Shown here piece after piece: positions 37,970 through 46,217 of a stretch of 64,000 bases of DNA (position 1 is the stretch's first letter; each line of letters begins with the position of its first letter). Made by a program: the position numbers and the translations under genes. The notes below the pieces were generated by a model that saw nothing but the letters and a program-made list of their open reading frames with translations, ran no database searches and was not told the origin of the DNA. The stretch spans positions 32,661 through 96,660 of the forward strand of contig CANIKO010000015.1 of assembly GCA_947468275.1 (NCBI GenBank). The letters are read 5' to 3'. Source of the stretch: Bacteroidota bacterium. Lineage in GTDB: Bacteria > Bacteroidota > Bacteroidia > NS11-12g > UBA9320.

Positions 37970-38052
37970 TAATTGATGTTAATGAATTCAATATGTAATA
38001 AAATCATATTGGATTATGACAAAAATCAGCATTATCAACATATTCTGCAGCT

Positions 38053-38060
38053 TATTTTTG
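38053..38060 (+). promoter_or_regulatory. -7 element TATTTTTG inside the TonB-receptor upstream frame
   Basis: TATTTTTG ends 9 bases before the ATG at 38070. It overlaps the longer reading frame, so 38070 is the more likely start. No TTTG lies at the ideal upstream distance. Confidence 0.4.
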
Positions 38061-38069
38061 CAGCCCTTA

Positions 38070-40313
38070 ATGTTTAAATATTCAATTAAAACTAAGCCAA
38101 TGCCATTTTCTTTTTTCAAAACAGGAATGGTATTGGCTTTCTTTTTATTTAGCTTTTCGTCGATAGCTCAAATAAAAATAAAACTTATCAATGAAGAAGA
38201 TAATAGTCTTTTGACGTATGCACCCATTAAATGGACAGTAATCAATACGGGACAAATATTACACTCCGTAACCAATGAACAAGGCGAAATAATCATCTAT
38301 AGCCAAGGCAGTAAAATAGCTTTATTAATAACTTATTTGGGTTTTGAAATAAGGAAAGATACCATAGTTAAAGATGGTAATTATACCATTAAACTAAAAG
38401 TAGATCTAAAATATTTACCCGAAGCTGTGGTTACCGATCAATATGCCGCCACTAGTCCTGAAAAATCAATAAACAAAGTAATTGTGATTGATGAACGAAA
38501 GATAAAAAGTATGGCCGCTAATAATCTAAATGATTTATTGAGCAACCAACTCAATGTAAAACTGGCTCAGGATAATTTACTCGGAAGTAACATGACCTTG
38601 ATGGGAATTTCGGGTCAAAATGTAAAAATATTAATTGATGGAGTTCCAATTATTGGCCGAGTAAATGGAAATATTGACCTAAGCCAAATAAACCTCAACG
38701 ATATAGAACGCATTGAAATAATTGAAGGCCCCTTATCCGTTGCCTATGGAACAAATGCGTTGGCCGGAGCTATAAATATTATAACCAAAAAGAAACAACT
38801 CAATAAAGTAACAATAACTGCCACTACCTACAATGAAACCGTTGGCCGATATAATAATATGGTAAATATTGGGTTGAGAAAAAGCAATGGCGTTTACCAT
38901 ATTTCAGCCGGACGAAATTATTTTGATGGATGGTCATCGAAGGATTATGTAAGGTTTCAGGAATGGAAACCAAAAGAACAATACTTTGGACGAGTGCAAT
39001 ATTTACGAAAAATTGGCTTGTTTGATTTAAATATGAAATCAGAATTTTTCAATGAAAATCTAATAAATAAAGGCACTCCTCGAGCCCCTTATATGGAAAC
39101 TGCATTTGATGAATATTATAAAACCCGAAGATGGGATAATTCAGTAACCGCAACCTCAAAATTACCTCATAATCGGTATTTAAATCTTATCGTTGCTTAC
39201 AACGTTTATAACCGCACTAAAACCAGATACCTTTTCAATAGGGTTACCTTAGACAAAAATTTGGTTCCAGAATCCAATGAACAGGATACATCAAAATTTA
39301 CGGCTATCGTTTTAAGAGGAACTTATACTAAATCCTTGATGAATGCACGATTGAATTATCAAATTGGCTATGACATAAACAGTGAAACCGGGATAGGGAA
39401 AAAACTAAAAAACAATGAGATAACCATCAGTGATTATGCCTCCTTTTTAAGCACAGAATATTCACCAACCATTAAATGGCAAATAAAGCCAGGAATTCGA
39501 TATTCATACAATACCTCCTATAAAACCATCCCGTTACCAAGTTTAAATATCAAATGGGCAGCTCAAAAAAGTTTAACCTTCCGAACTTCGTATGCCCGCG
39601 GATACAGAGCCCCCGACCTAAAGGAATTGTATTTATTTTTTGTTGATGTAAACCATAATATCACTGGAAACCCTAACTTAAAACCAGAGCAATCACACAA
39701 TTATCAGCTATCTGTAGTTAAAAAAATTATAAAAAAAACAAATTGGCTTCAGCCTGAATTATCTTTTTTTTATAATTCAATTACAGATAGGATTGTATTG
39801 GCCAATATAAAAGGATCCGCCTATACATATAGTAATCTTGATATTTTTAAAGCCTTAACTACTAATGGTAATTTAGGATTTAAAATGAAGGATTTTTCTG
39901 GAAATTTCGGAATATCTAATACTATTATCTCCTCGGCCTCAAAAGGATTATTGAACCCTTTCAGTTCTTATGAAATAACAAATAACACATCGTACCTTAA
40001 TAAAAAAACAGGAATTAATGCTTCATTATTTATAAAGCTGAATAGCAGAGCGGTCAATTTCATTACAAATGAATTAGGTGCGCCTATAAAATCAACTATG
40101 TCGGGTTACACTTGGGCCGATTTAACCCTCTCAAAACCTTTTTTAAATCAAAAATGGATTTTAGGTATTGGGGTAAAAAATATTTTAAATGTAACATCTC
40201 TGACCGCCAATGGAAATACAGGCGGAGTGCACAGTGGCAATGGAAATTCCATGCAGCTAGGAATGGGACGCTTGTATTTCCTAAAATTAGACTATAACTT
40301 TATAAAAAAATAA
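38070..40313 (+). CDS. TonB-dependent outer-membrane receptor (heme/siderophore type)
   Basis: From 38070 it encodes 747 residues. After a signal peptide (ending FSSIAQ) come a short carboxypeptidase-regulatory-like domain, the plug domain with NVKILIDGVPIIGRVNG and ERIEIIEGPLSVAYGTNALAGAINI, and a long barrel. FRTSYARGYRAPDLKELY is a classic TonB-receptor barrel motif. An alternative ATG 54 bases upstream would put the -7 element in the coding region. Flanking HmuY-like genes and the plug type suggest heme or siderophore import rather than SusC-type glycan import; no SusD is present. Energy comes from TonB, which is not encoded in this window. Confidence 0.9.
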   Translation: MFKYSIKTKPMPFSFFKTGMVLAFFLFSFSSIAQIKIKLINEEDNSLLTYAPIKWTVINTGQILHSVTNEQGEIIIYSQGSKIALLITYLGFEIRKDTIVKDGNYTIKLKVDLKYLPEAVVTDQYAATSPEKSINKVIVIDERKIKSMAANNLNDLLSNQLNVKLAQDNLLGSNMTLMGISGQNVKILIDGVPIIGRVNGNIDLSQINLNDIERIEIIEGPLSVAYGTNALAGAINIITKKKQLNKVTITATTYNETVGRYNNMVNIGLRKSNGVYHISAGRNYFDGWSSKDYVRFQEWKPKEQYFGRVQYLRKIGLFDLNMKSEFFNENLINKGTPRAPYMETAFDEYYKTRRWDNSVTATSKLPHNRYLNLIVAYNVYNRTKTRYLFNRVTLDKNLVPESNEQDTSKFTAIVLRGTYTKSLMNARLNYQIGYDINSETGIGKKLKNNEITISDYASFLSTEYSPTIKWQIKPGIRYSYNTSYKTIPLPSLNIKWAAQKSLTFRTSYARGYRAPDLKELYLFFVDVNHNITGNPNLKPEQSHNYQLSVVKKIIKKTNWLQPELSFFYNSITDRIVLANIKGSAYTYSNLDIFKALTTNGNLGFKMKDFSGNFGISNTIISSASKGLLNPFSSYEITNNTSYLNKKTGINASLFIKLNSRAVNFITNELGAPIKSTMSGYTWADLTLSKPFLNQKWILGIGVKNILNVTSLTANGNTGGVHSGNGNSMQLGMGRLYFLKLDYNFIKK

Positions 40314-40317
40314 TACG

Positions 40318-41337
40318 TTGAAACGCACTAATCCTATATTTAACATTAAAAGACCTTCGTCATCAGCGCTCCTCTATTCCTTTTTCCTTCTGATTATTAT
40401 TTATGGCTGTGAACGCACTGAAAAACCAATAAAACCATTTGACCGCGGCAGCGTTATAACCAATTCGGTAAGTATGGGAAATACCTATAACGACCATATT
40501 TTTTTTAATCTAGATTCTAACAAAGTTATTAAAACCGTTAAACGTATAGATTGGGATATCGCGTTTGATTGCCAACCCAATCGACATATTATATTATTAA
40601 ATAACGGACGTGGAGTTTATGCAGCAGCCACTGGAAAAATAAATTTTAACGAAGTTACTGATACTATAGGTTTTAAATTTTTATGGGGACAGCCCGATTT
40701 CAACCTTGATAGTTTGGCTATGGGGCAATGGTGGCTTAAGCCAGCCGAAATTTTTATTATCAATTTAGGTAGTGACGACTTTGGGATGCCAATTGGGTTT
40801 ATTAAATGTATGCCTGAGTTGCAAACGGATAAAAGCCTTAAAATAACCTGGTGTAAATTGAATGAAAACACACCCAAAACTAGAGTAATTGCTAAAGATG
40901 AATTGTTCAACTTTAATTACTATTCTTTTATTAAGGATAAACCTGCTGATATTGAACCCCCTAAAAACATGTGGGATTTATGGTTTACACAATATGTAAA
41001 ACTAGTGTATTCCAATGATTTCAAGATAACTCAAAACTATCAACTTTTAGGGGTTTTGGTAAATACAGAAAGAATCAACGTAGCTTTAGATACTAAAAAT
41101 CTATATTCTGATATTACACCTAATAACCTTACGACCTATAATTTTTTAACTATAAGAGATGGAATTGGTTATGATTGGAAATCTTTTAATTTCAATACAA
41201 ACTCTTACAGTGTAAATTCTAAAATAAATTACATTTTGAAGGTTTCAGATGGATTTTATTACAAACTTCACTTCCTCGATTTTTATAATGATTTGGGAGT
41301 AAAAGGGTATCCCAAATTTGAGTTTCAAAAATTGTAA
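40318..41337 (+). CDS. HmuY-like lipoprotein
   Basis: This is a 339-residue protein with lipobox IIIYGC (Cys about residue 30), so it is lipid-anchored. It shares the HmuY pattern with the upstream gene: DWDIAFD near residue 81, a central WDLWFTQY, IGYDWKSFN and YILKVSDGFYYKLHFLDF. It lacks a T9SS domain. The start is TTG, four bases after the TonB-receptor stop, so translation is probably coupled. It would be the cell-attached member of a pair, with the T9SS-secreted relative as the other. Heme is the expected ligand by family, not demonstrated. Confidence 0.85.
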   Translation: MKRTNPIFNIKRPSSSALLYSFFLLIIIYGCERTEKPIKPFDRGSVITNSVSMGNTYNDHIFFNLDSNKVIKTVKRIDWDIAFDCQPNRHIILLNNGRGVYAAATGKINFNEVTDTIGFKFLWGQPDFNLDSLAMGQWWLKPAEIFIINLGSDDFGMPIGFIKCMPELQTDKSLKITWCKLNENTPKTRVIAKDELFNFNYYSFIKDKPADIEPPKNMWDLWFTQYVKLVYSNDFKITQNYQLLGVLVNTERINVALDTKNLYSDITPNNLTTYNFLTIRDGIGYDWKSFNFNTNSYSVNSKINYILKVSDGFYYKLHFLDFYNDLGVKGYPKFEFQKL

Positions 41338-41347
41338 ACGCTTCTTT

Positions 41348-41917
41348 TTACCTGAATATATTGGTAACAAAAATATTAGAAACTATTTCATCATACTGGT
41401 AAGCTAAAATTTTAAGACTTTCAGTACTGTCTTTTCTAAAAAAAGTGAGTTTTTCACGCATATTTCCGTCTTTATATTGTGCGTCAAAAATAAGTTCGGC
41501 ATAATCACCTTTTCCATTAACTGACTCTAAACCACACTTTACACCATAATCATACATTTTTACAAATCCCAATCGACCTTTATTAGCTTGTGCTTTCTTA
41601 TAAATTTCAGTCCATTGAGTTACAGAAGTAACACTAAGTGCATCTCTATGCATAGAATTATTGGCCGCCGTATAATTCTGGTTTTTTAGATTATTATAAA
41701 AATCATTGGAAATAAGCACCGCATCGTTCATTACTATATCCTGTTGAGATAAAACCATTCCTTTGGGTTTATCCACCGGTGTGTATTGCTTTACAACTTC
41801 TGTTGTATCTATCACAATATTTTCAGAGGAGGGTTCATTTGTTTTAATTGAATTATTGCATGCTGATAACGTTAATCCAATGGTTAAAATAGAAGTCCAA
41901 TAGTAGTATTTCATCAA
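41348..41917 (-). CDS. Lipoprotein, function unknown
   Basis: This is a 189-residue protein with a lipoprotein leader (lipobox TLSAC, Cys about residue 20), a Ser/Thr/Pro-rich linker and a compact C-terminal domain (FYNNLKNQNYTAANNSMHRDAL to LKILAYQYDE). The domain has the alpha+beta look of small NTF2-like or DUF4019-like lipoproteins, but I cannot name the family with certainty. It is convergent with the HmuY lipoprotein gene (stops 10 bases apart). Confidence 0.78.
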   Translation of the reverse strand: MMKYYYWTSILTIGLTLSACNNSIKTNEPSSENIVIDTTEVVKQYTPVDKPKGMVLSQQDIVMNDAVLISNDFYNNLKNQNYTAANNSMHRDALSVTSVTQWTEIYKKAQANKGRLGFVKMYDYGVKCGLESVNGKGDYAELIFDAQYKDGNMREKLTFFRKDSTESLKILAYQYDEIVSNIFVTNIFR

Positions 41918-41991
41918 TTATTTTTTTTAAAGCGTATTAATAATTGCAATTTTAAGGTTTTTGAATTATTAATTTGTGATTGTGATTAAAA

Positions 41992-41999
41992 TAGGTTTG
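41992..41999 (+). promoter_or_regulatory. -7 element TAGGTTTG upstream of the acyl-CoA ligase
   Basis: TAGGTTTG fits TAnnTTTG and implies a leader of about 30 bases before the ATG at 42034. The upstream TTTG at 41973 is spaced only 15 bases away. Confidence 0.4.
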
Positions 42000-42033
42000 G
42001 TTTGGATAAACTTTATTATAACAAATAATAACA

Positions 42034-43686
42034 ATGGAATTAGAATATCCCTGGCTTAAAAGCTACCCCAAATTTGTATCTCAAACCATCGATGAAAGCA
42101 AATATTCATCCTTAATTGATATTTTAGAAAGAGCCGTAATAAAATATAGCACTTTACCTGCCATCGAAAATATGGGTAAATCTATTTCCTATAAGGAACT
42201 GAATGATTATTCAGATGCCTTTGCATGGTGGCTTCAAAATAAAACCAATCTAAAACAAGGCGACAGAGTGGCTATTCAATTGCCAAATATTATTCAGTTT
42301 CCCGTTGCAGTCTTTGGTATCTTAAAAGCTGGGATGATTGTGGTTAATGTAAACCCACTCTATACGCCTGATGAAATGAAGCATCAGTTTAAAGATTTAG
42401 ATGTAAAAGCTTTATTAATTCTCGAAAACTTTGCTTTAAATCTCCAAAAGATACTTGATGAAACTCCAATTGAGACAGTAATCATAGCTAGCATAGGCGA
42501 TATGCTGGGAACCATAAAAGGAGCAATTACAAATTTTGTGATTCGAAAAATTAAGAAAATGGTTCCCTCCTATTCTTTACCCAAATCCATTCCATTTTAT
42601 AAAACTATACAAAATCACAACAAACCAGGTGGTATGAATTATAAACTTTCAGATGTTGCCTTTTTGCAATATACGGGAGGAACTACAGGTGTGCCTAAAG
42701 GTGTAACTCTTACACATGGAAATATATGTGCGAATATGGCTCAGGTAGATGCTTGGGTAGGATCGTTATTTACTTTGGGAAAAGAGGTTGTAATTACCGC
42801 CTTGCCAATGTATCATATCTTCTCACTTACCGCTAATTGTATTTTAAGCATTCATTTGGGTGCTAAAAACAAATTAATAACCAACCCTCGAGATATGAAA
42901 GCATTCCTGAAAGAATTGAAAAACGAGAAATTTTCATTTATTACCGGGGTAAATACGCTTTATAACTTAATGATGAACCATCCTGATTTTAAGACCGTTG
43001 ATTTTAGCGGGTTAAAACTTGCCTTAGCTGGTGGCATGGCATTGCAAGATGTAGTTGCAAAAAGATGGGAAGAGATCACCGGAAAACCAATAATTGAAGC
43101 CTATGGCCTTTCAGAAACATCGCCAGGTGCAAGCGTTAATCCAATAGACGGTACTCACCGAATTGGCACCATTGGGCTTCCTCTCTCCTCCACTGTTTTT
43201 AAGTTTTTTGATGATAATGGTCACGAAGTTCCATTTGGTGAACCTGGTGAAATAGCAATTAAAGGCCCTCAGGTAATGCCCGGTTATTGGCAACGCCCCG
43301 ATGAAACTGCAAAAGTTTTTAACGGTGAATATTTTTTAACTGGTGATATTGGCGTGATGGACAAAGATGGTTTCACTCGAATTATTGATCGAAAAAAAGA
43401 AATGGTTGTTGTTTCGGGCTTTAATGTTTTTCCAAATGAAATTGAAAAAATAATAGCCGAACATCCCGGTGTATTGGAAGTGGGTGTGAGAGGAGTTCCA
43501 GATGCTAAAACTACTGAGGCCGTGAGTGCCTTTATTGTAAAAAAAGACCCAAACTTAACTGAGGAAGATATTCGTGAATTTTGCAAAGAAAAACTTACCC
43601 CCTACAAAGTCCCTAAACACATTCAGTTTAGAGATGAATTACCTAAAAGTAATGTTGGTAAAATCCTAAGACGACTTTTAGTATAA
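42034..43686 (+). CDS. Long-chain fatty acid-CoA ligase (FadD-like)
   Basis: This is a 550-residue AMP-forming enzyme that activates fatty acids to acyl-CoA. The AMP-binding motif YTGGTTGVPKG lies near residue 212, the A5 motif AYGLSETSP near 354, the A7 motif YFLTGDIGVMDKDG near 433, and the C-terminal Lys region KSNVGKILRR closes it. Full length and intact. The motif set is closest to E. coli FadD, but substrate length is not readable. The next gene starts with TTG immediately after its stop. Confidence 0.93.
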   Translation: MELEYPWLKSYPKFVSQTIDESKYSSLIDILERAVIKYSTLPAIENMGKSISYKELNDYSDAFAWWLQNKTNLKQGDRVAIQLPNIIQFPVAVFGILKAGMIVVNVNPLYTPDEMKHQFKDLDVKALLILENFALNLQKILDETPIETVIIASIGDMLGTIKGAITNFVIRKIKKMVPSYSLPKSIPFYKTIQNHNKPGGMNYKLSDVAFLQYTGGTTGVPKGVTLTHGNICANMAQVDAWVGSLFTLGKEVVITALPMYHIFSLTANCILSIHLGAKNKLITNPRDMKAFLKELKNEKFSFITGVNTLYNLMMNHPDFKTVDFSGLKLALAGGMALQDVVAKRWEEITGKPIIEAYGLSETSPGASVNPIDGTHRIGTIGLPLSSTVFKFFDDNGHEVPFGEPGEIAIKGPQVMPGYWQRPDETAKVFNGEYFLTGDIGVMDKDGFTRIIDRKKEMVVVSGFNVFPNEIEKIIAEHPGVLEVGVRGVPDAKTTEAVSAFIVKKDPNLTEEDIREFCKEKLTPYKVPKHIQFRDELPKSNVGKILRRLLV

Positions 43687-44358
43687 TTGGTAACGCGAAA
43701 AAATAATAATTTATTAAGATGGATGCTTGCGGTTATTACCTTCATGGCTTTCGTTTTTTTTGCCCAAAGACAGTATAACAAATTCCTTTATAACCATAGC
43801 GATGCTAGTCTCACTGCCGCAGAGCGCACTTGGTTGAACTATAGCGATGATGTTAAAAAAGTAAGTGATGAATTGCAATTATCACCTGAATATTTGCTAG
43901 CCTTAATTGCATTAGAGTGCAGCGGAGCAAAAGAAGTTCCTAGCCGGTTTGAACCACATATTTTCCTTAAATTACAACAAGTTAGGGATGGTGAACTTCC
44001 CAATTTTGAAGGTATAACGACAAATGATATTGCCAATAGCAATGATGATGCTTTAAAAAATTTAGCTTCATCATGGGGGCCGTTTCAATTAATGGGTTAT
44101 CAATGCTTTTACCTCGGTATCAAGCTAAAAGATATGCGAGGCGATAATGCGGTTTACCACGGCGCCCAATGGATAAAAAATGCTTATGGTAAATATCTTG
44201 ACAAAAATAAATATAAGGATGCCTTTCATTTGCACAATACCGGAAAGCCTTATCCAAAGCTTGGTCCTCCTCGAACCCACAACCTTTACTATGTGCCTCG
44301 TGGAATAAAGTTTATGAAAGAGTTTAAAGTGATATTGGCTAAGGAAAAAAAACAATAA
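43687..44358 (+). CDS. Membrane-anchored N-acetylmuramidase-like protein
   Basis: This is a 223-residue protein with one N-terminal hydrophobic segment (residues about 13-25). The body resembles the DUF3380/N-acetylmuramidase fold: LLALIALECSGA, SRFEPHIF and ASSWGPFQLMGYQ, with a glutamate (LECSG) as the candidate acid. It would cut peptidoglycan from the periplasmic side. It opens at TTG directly at the FadD-like gene stop, with no ATG nearby, so translational coupling is likely. The pairing of an acyl-CoA ligase with a muramidase has no obvious shared pathway. Confidence 0.78.
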   Translation: MVTRKNNNLLRWMLAVITFMAFVFFAQRQYNKFLYNHSDASLTAAERTWLNYSDDVKKVSDELQLSPEYLLALIALECSGAKEVPSRFEPHIFLKLQQVRDGELPNFEGITTNDIANSNDDALKNLASSWGPFQLMGYQCFYLGIKLKDMRGDNAVYHGAQWIKNAYGKYLDKNKYKDAFHLHNTGKPYPKLGPPRTHNLYYVPRGIKFMKEFKVILAKEKKQ

Positions 44359-44362
44359 TTTT

Positions 44363-44643
44363 CTATCGAATAAACATCTTATTTACTGCATTGCTTTCCA
44401 CATTTCCAATCATATACGGGCAGAAAAGCATCGCCTTCAAATTATTATCTTTAACATAATACAGAGCATGTTTAGCCATTTTAGCCGCTACACCTTTCCC
44501 CTGCCCTTTAGAAGGAACAAAGGTGTCCATTAATACTACTTCGCCTTTTTCCAGCGATAATCAATAATGGCAAGTTCATGGCCCAGTTTGGTTTCAAAAC
44601 TCAATTTTTTAGTAATATTAAATATTTCCAAATCCGTATCCAT
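44363..44643 (-). pseudogene. GNAT-type N-acetyltransferase remnant with one frameshift
   Basis: Read from the ATG at 44643, the first frame gives MDTDLEIFNITKKLSFETKL then GHELAIIDYR, and the next frame continues EKGEVVLMDTFVPSKGQGKG, VAAKMAKHALYYVKDNNLKA, to a TAG at 44363. The acetyl-CoA motif PSKGQGKGVA is clear and typical of small YidJ-like GNATs of about 93 residues. The frame changes by one base near 44550-44553, where CGC-TGG should read as a Leu-Glu pair. One missing base is enough; an intact relative would fit. No other damage is seen. Confidence 0.85.
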
Positions 44644-44869
44644 AGTGCTAATAAAATTCCAAAAATAAAGGATTATCGTTTTTTTACAACTTTTTTATTG
44701 TGTTACTTGCAAGGGTTAAAAGCACTATAATTATTATACATATTCATTAAAAAAAACATAGAAGAAGACTATACCGTTTAGTCTTAAAGTTAAATAAGTA
44801 ATGTCTAATGTTAGGGTGATTATAATTTAAAAAAAAACTTTATTAAAAACTTTATTAAAAAACTTAAAA

Positions 44870-45142
44870 ATGAAAAAATTCATGCTTAATATCCTATTAG
44901 AAGGATTGGACAACGAAACAAGAATGAAACTTCTCCCTAGTGAACAGGAGGCAGTTAAAGAATTAGAACTAAATGGGTCTATTGTAAATAACTTCATTAA
45001 ACTCGATATGTCAGGAATTTACATTGTAATGATGGCGACTGATTTTGAAGATGTGCATTCCAAACTTTCAACTTTACCATATTACCCATATATGAAAATT
45101 GAAATTACTCCTGTAAGGGTGGTTAATAGCATTAACGAATAA
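44870..45142 (+). CDS. Muconolactone-isomerase-like dimeric alpha-beta barrel protein
   Basis: This is a 90-residue protein. LSTLPYYPYMKIEITPVRVV at the C-terminus matches the characteristic end of the muconolactone delta-isomerase family (LPLFPYM.IEVTPL), and the beta-alpha-beta-beta-alpha-beta pattern fits. No catechol or protocatechuate pathway genes are here, so catalysis of muconolactone is doubtful and a different ligand is more likely. The 5' region is AT-rich without a convincing promoter. Confidence 0.75.
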   Translation: MKKFMLNILLEGLDNETRMKLLPSEQEAVKELELNGSIVNNFIKLDMSGIYIVMMATDFEDVHSKLSTLPYYPYMKIEITPVRVVNSINE

Positions 45143-45210
45143 AAACGAACCGTAGGCAACTACCTGGCCTTAAAAAAAGCCAAGATTCAAAAAGTTCATC
45201 CATCTCATCA

Positions 45211-46137
45211 ATGCCGGCCTTCAAAAAAGAACATCCACTGATAAAAACCGAATTACACCCTCGCAACAAACACCGCAAGAGGTATGATTTTGGTCTATTA
45301 TGTGAGGTCAGTCCTGATTTGGCGCAGTATGTATCTGTGAATAAATACAACGATGCATCCATTGATTTTTTCAACCCAGAGGCTGTAAAAATGCTTAACA
45401 AAGCGCTATTGAAAAATTACTATGGCGTAAATCATTGGGATATTCCTGTAGGATATTTATGCCCACCAATTCCGGGAAGGGCTGATTATATACATCATAT
45501 TGCCGATTTATTGGGCAAAAGTAATCGTGGAAATACCTTAACGGGTTCAGCCATCAAAGTTTTAGATATTGGAGTAGGGGCCAATTGCATCTATCCTATT
45601 ATTGGAGTTAAAGAATATGGTTGGCATTTTATTGGTTCTGATATCGATACAATTTCAGTAGATTCAGCTAATTCATTGATAGAATTAAATCCTGAATTAA
45701 AAGGAACAATTGAAATACGATTACAAAATAATCCAAAACATTTTTTTGAAGGTATTATTCAAACTGGGGAGCAGTTTGATTTAACCATTTGCAATCCTCC
45801 GTTTCACGCCTCATTGGCCGAAGCTCAATCAGGTACGCTTCGAAAACTTAGAAATTTAAATCAAAAGAAAATAAAAACTCCCGTGCTTAACTTCGGTGGT
45901 CAAAACAGTGAATTATGGTGTGAGGGTGGCGAAGCTGTATTTATTGGAAAAATGATTAAGGAAAGTAAGCAATTTGCCGAATCGTGTATTTGGTTTTCCA
46001 CCTTAGTATCCAAAGAATCTAATCTTAAACAGGTATATTTTGATCTTAAAAAAGTGGAAGTCACAGAAGTAAAGACTCTTGAAATGGGCCAAGGAAATAA
46101 AATCAGTAGAATTGTTGCTTGGACCTTTAAGCAATAA
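45211..46137 (+). CDS. rlmF: 23S rRNA (adenine(1618)-N6)-methyltransferase RlmF
   Basis: This is a 308-residue methyltransferase. HPRNKHRKRYDFGLLCEVSP at the N-terminus, GVNHWDIPVGYLCPPIPGRA, the SAM-binding VLDIGVGANCIYP and the catalytic ICNPPFHAS are hallmarks of RlmF, which methylates A1618 of 23S rRNA (E. coli numbering). Full length. It starts 68 bases after the muconolactone-isomerase-like gene and is followed by a convergent T9SS gene. Confidence 0.95.
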   Translation: MPAFKKEHPLIKTELHPRNKHRKRYDFGLLCEVSPDLAQYVSVNKYNDASIDFFNPEAVKMLNKALLKNYYGVNHWDIPVGYLCPPIPGRADYIHHIADLLGKSNRGNTLTGSAIKVLDIGVGANCIYPIIGVKEYGWHFIGSDIDTISVDSANSLIELNPELKGTIEIRLQNNPKHFFEGIIQTGEQFDLTICNPPFHASLAEAQSGTLRKLRNLNQKKIKTPVLNFGGQNSELWCEGGEAVFIGKMIKESKQFAESCIWFSTLVSKESNLKQVYFDLKKVEVTEVKTLEMGQGNKISRIVAWTFKQ

Positions 46138-46217
46138 AATAAATTTAGGTGATGCCTACTTCTATTCCCATGACAATCTTCTAAAGTTTGTCATTTCGAG
46201 GTACGAGAAATCTAAAA

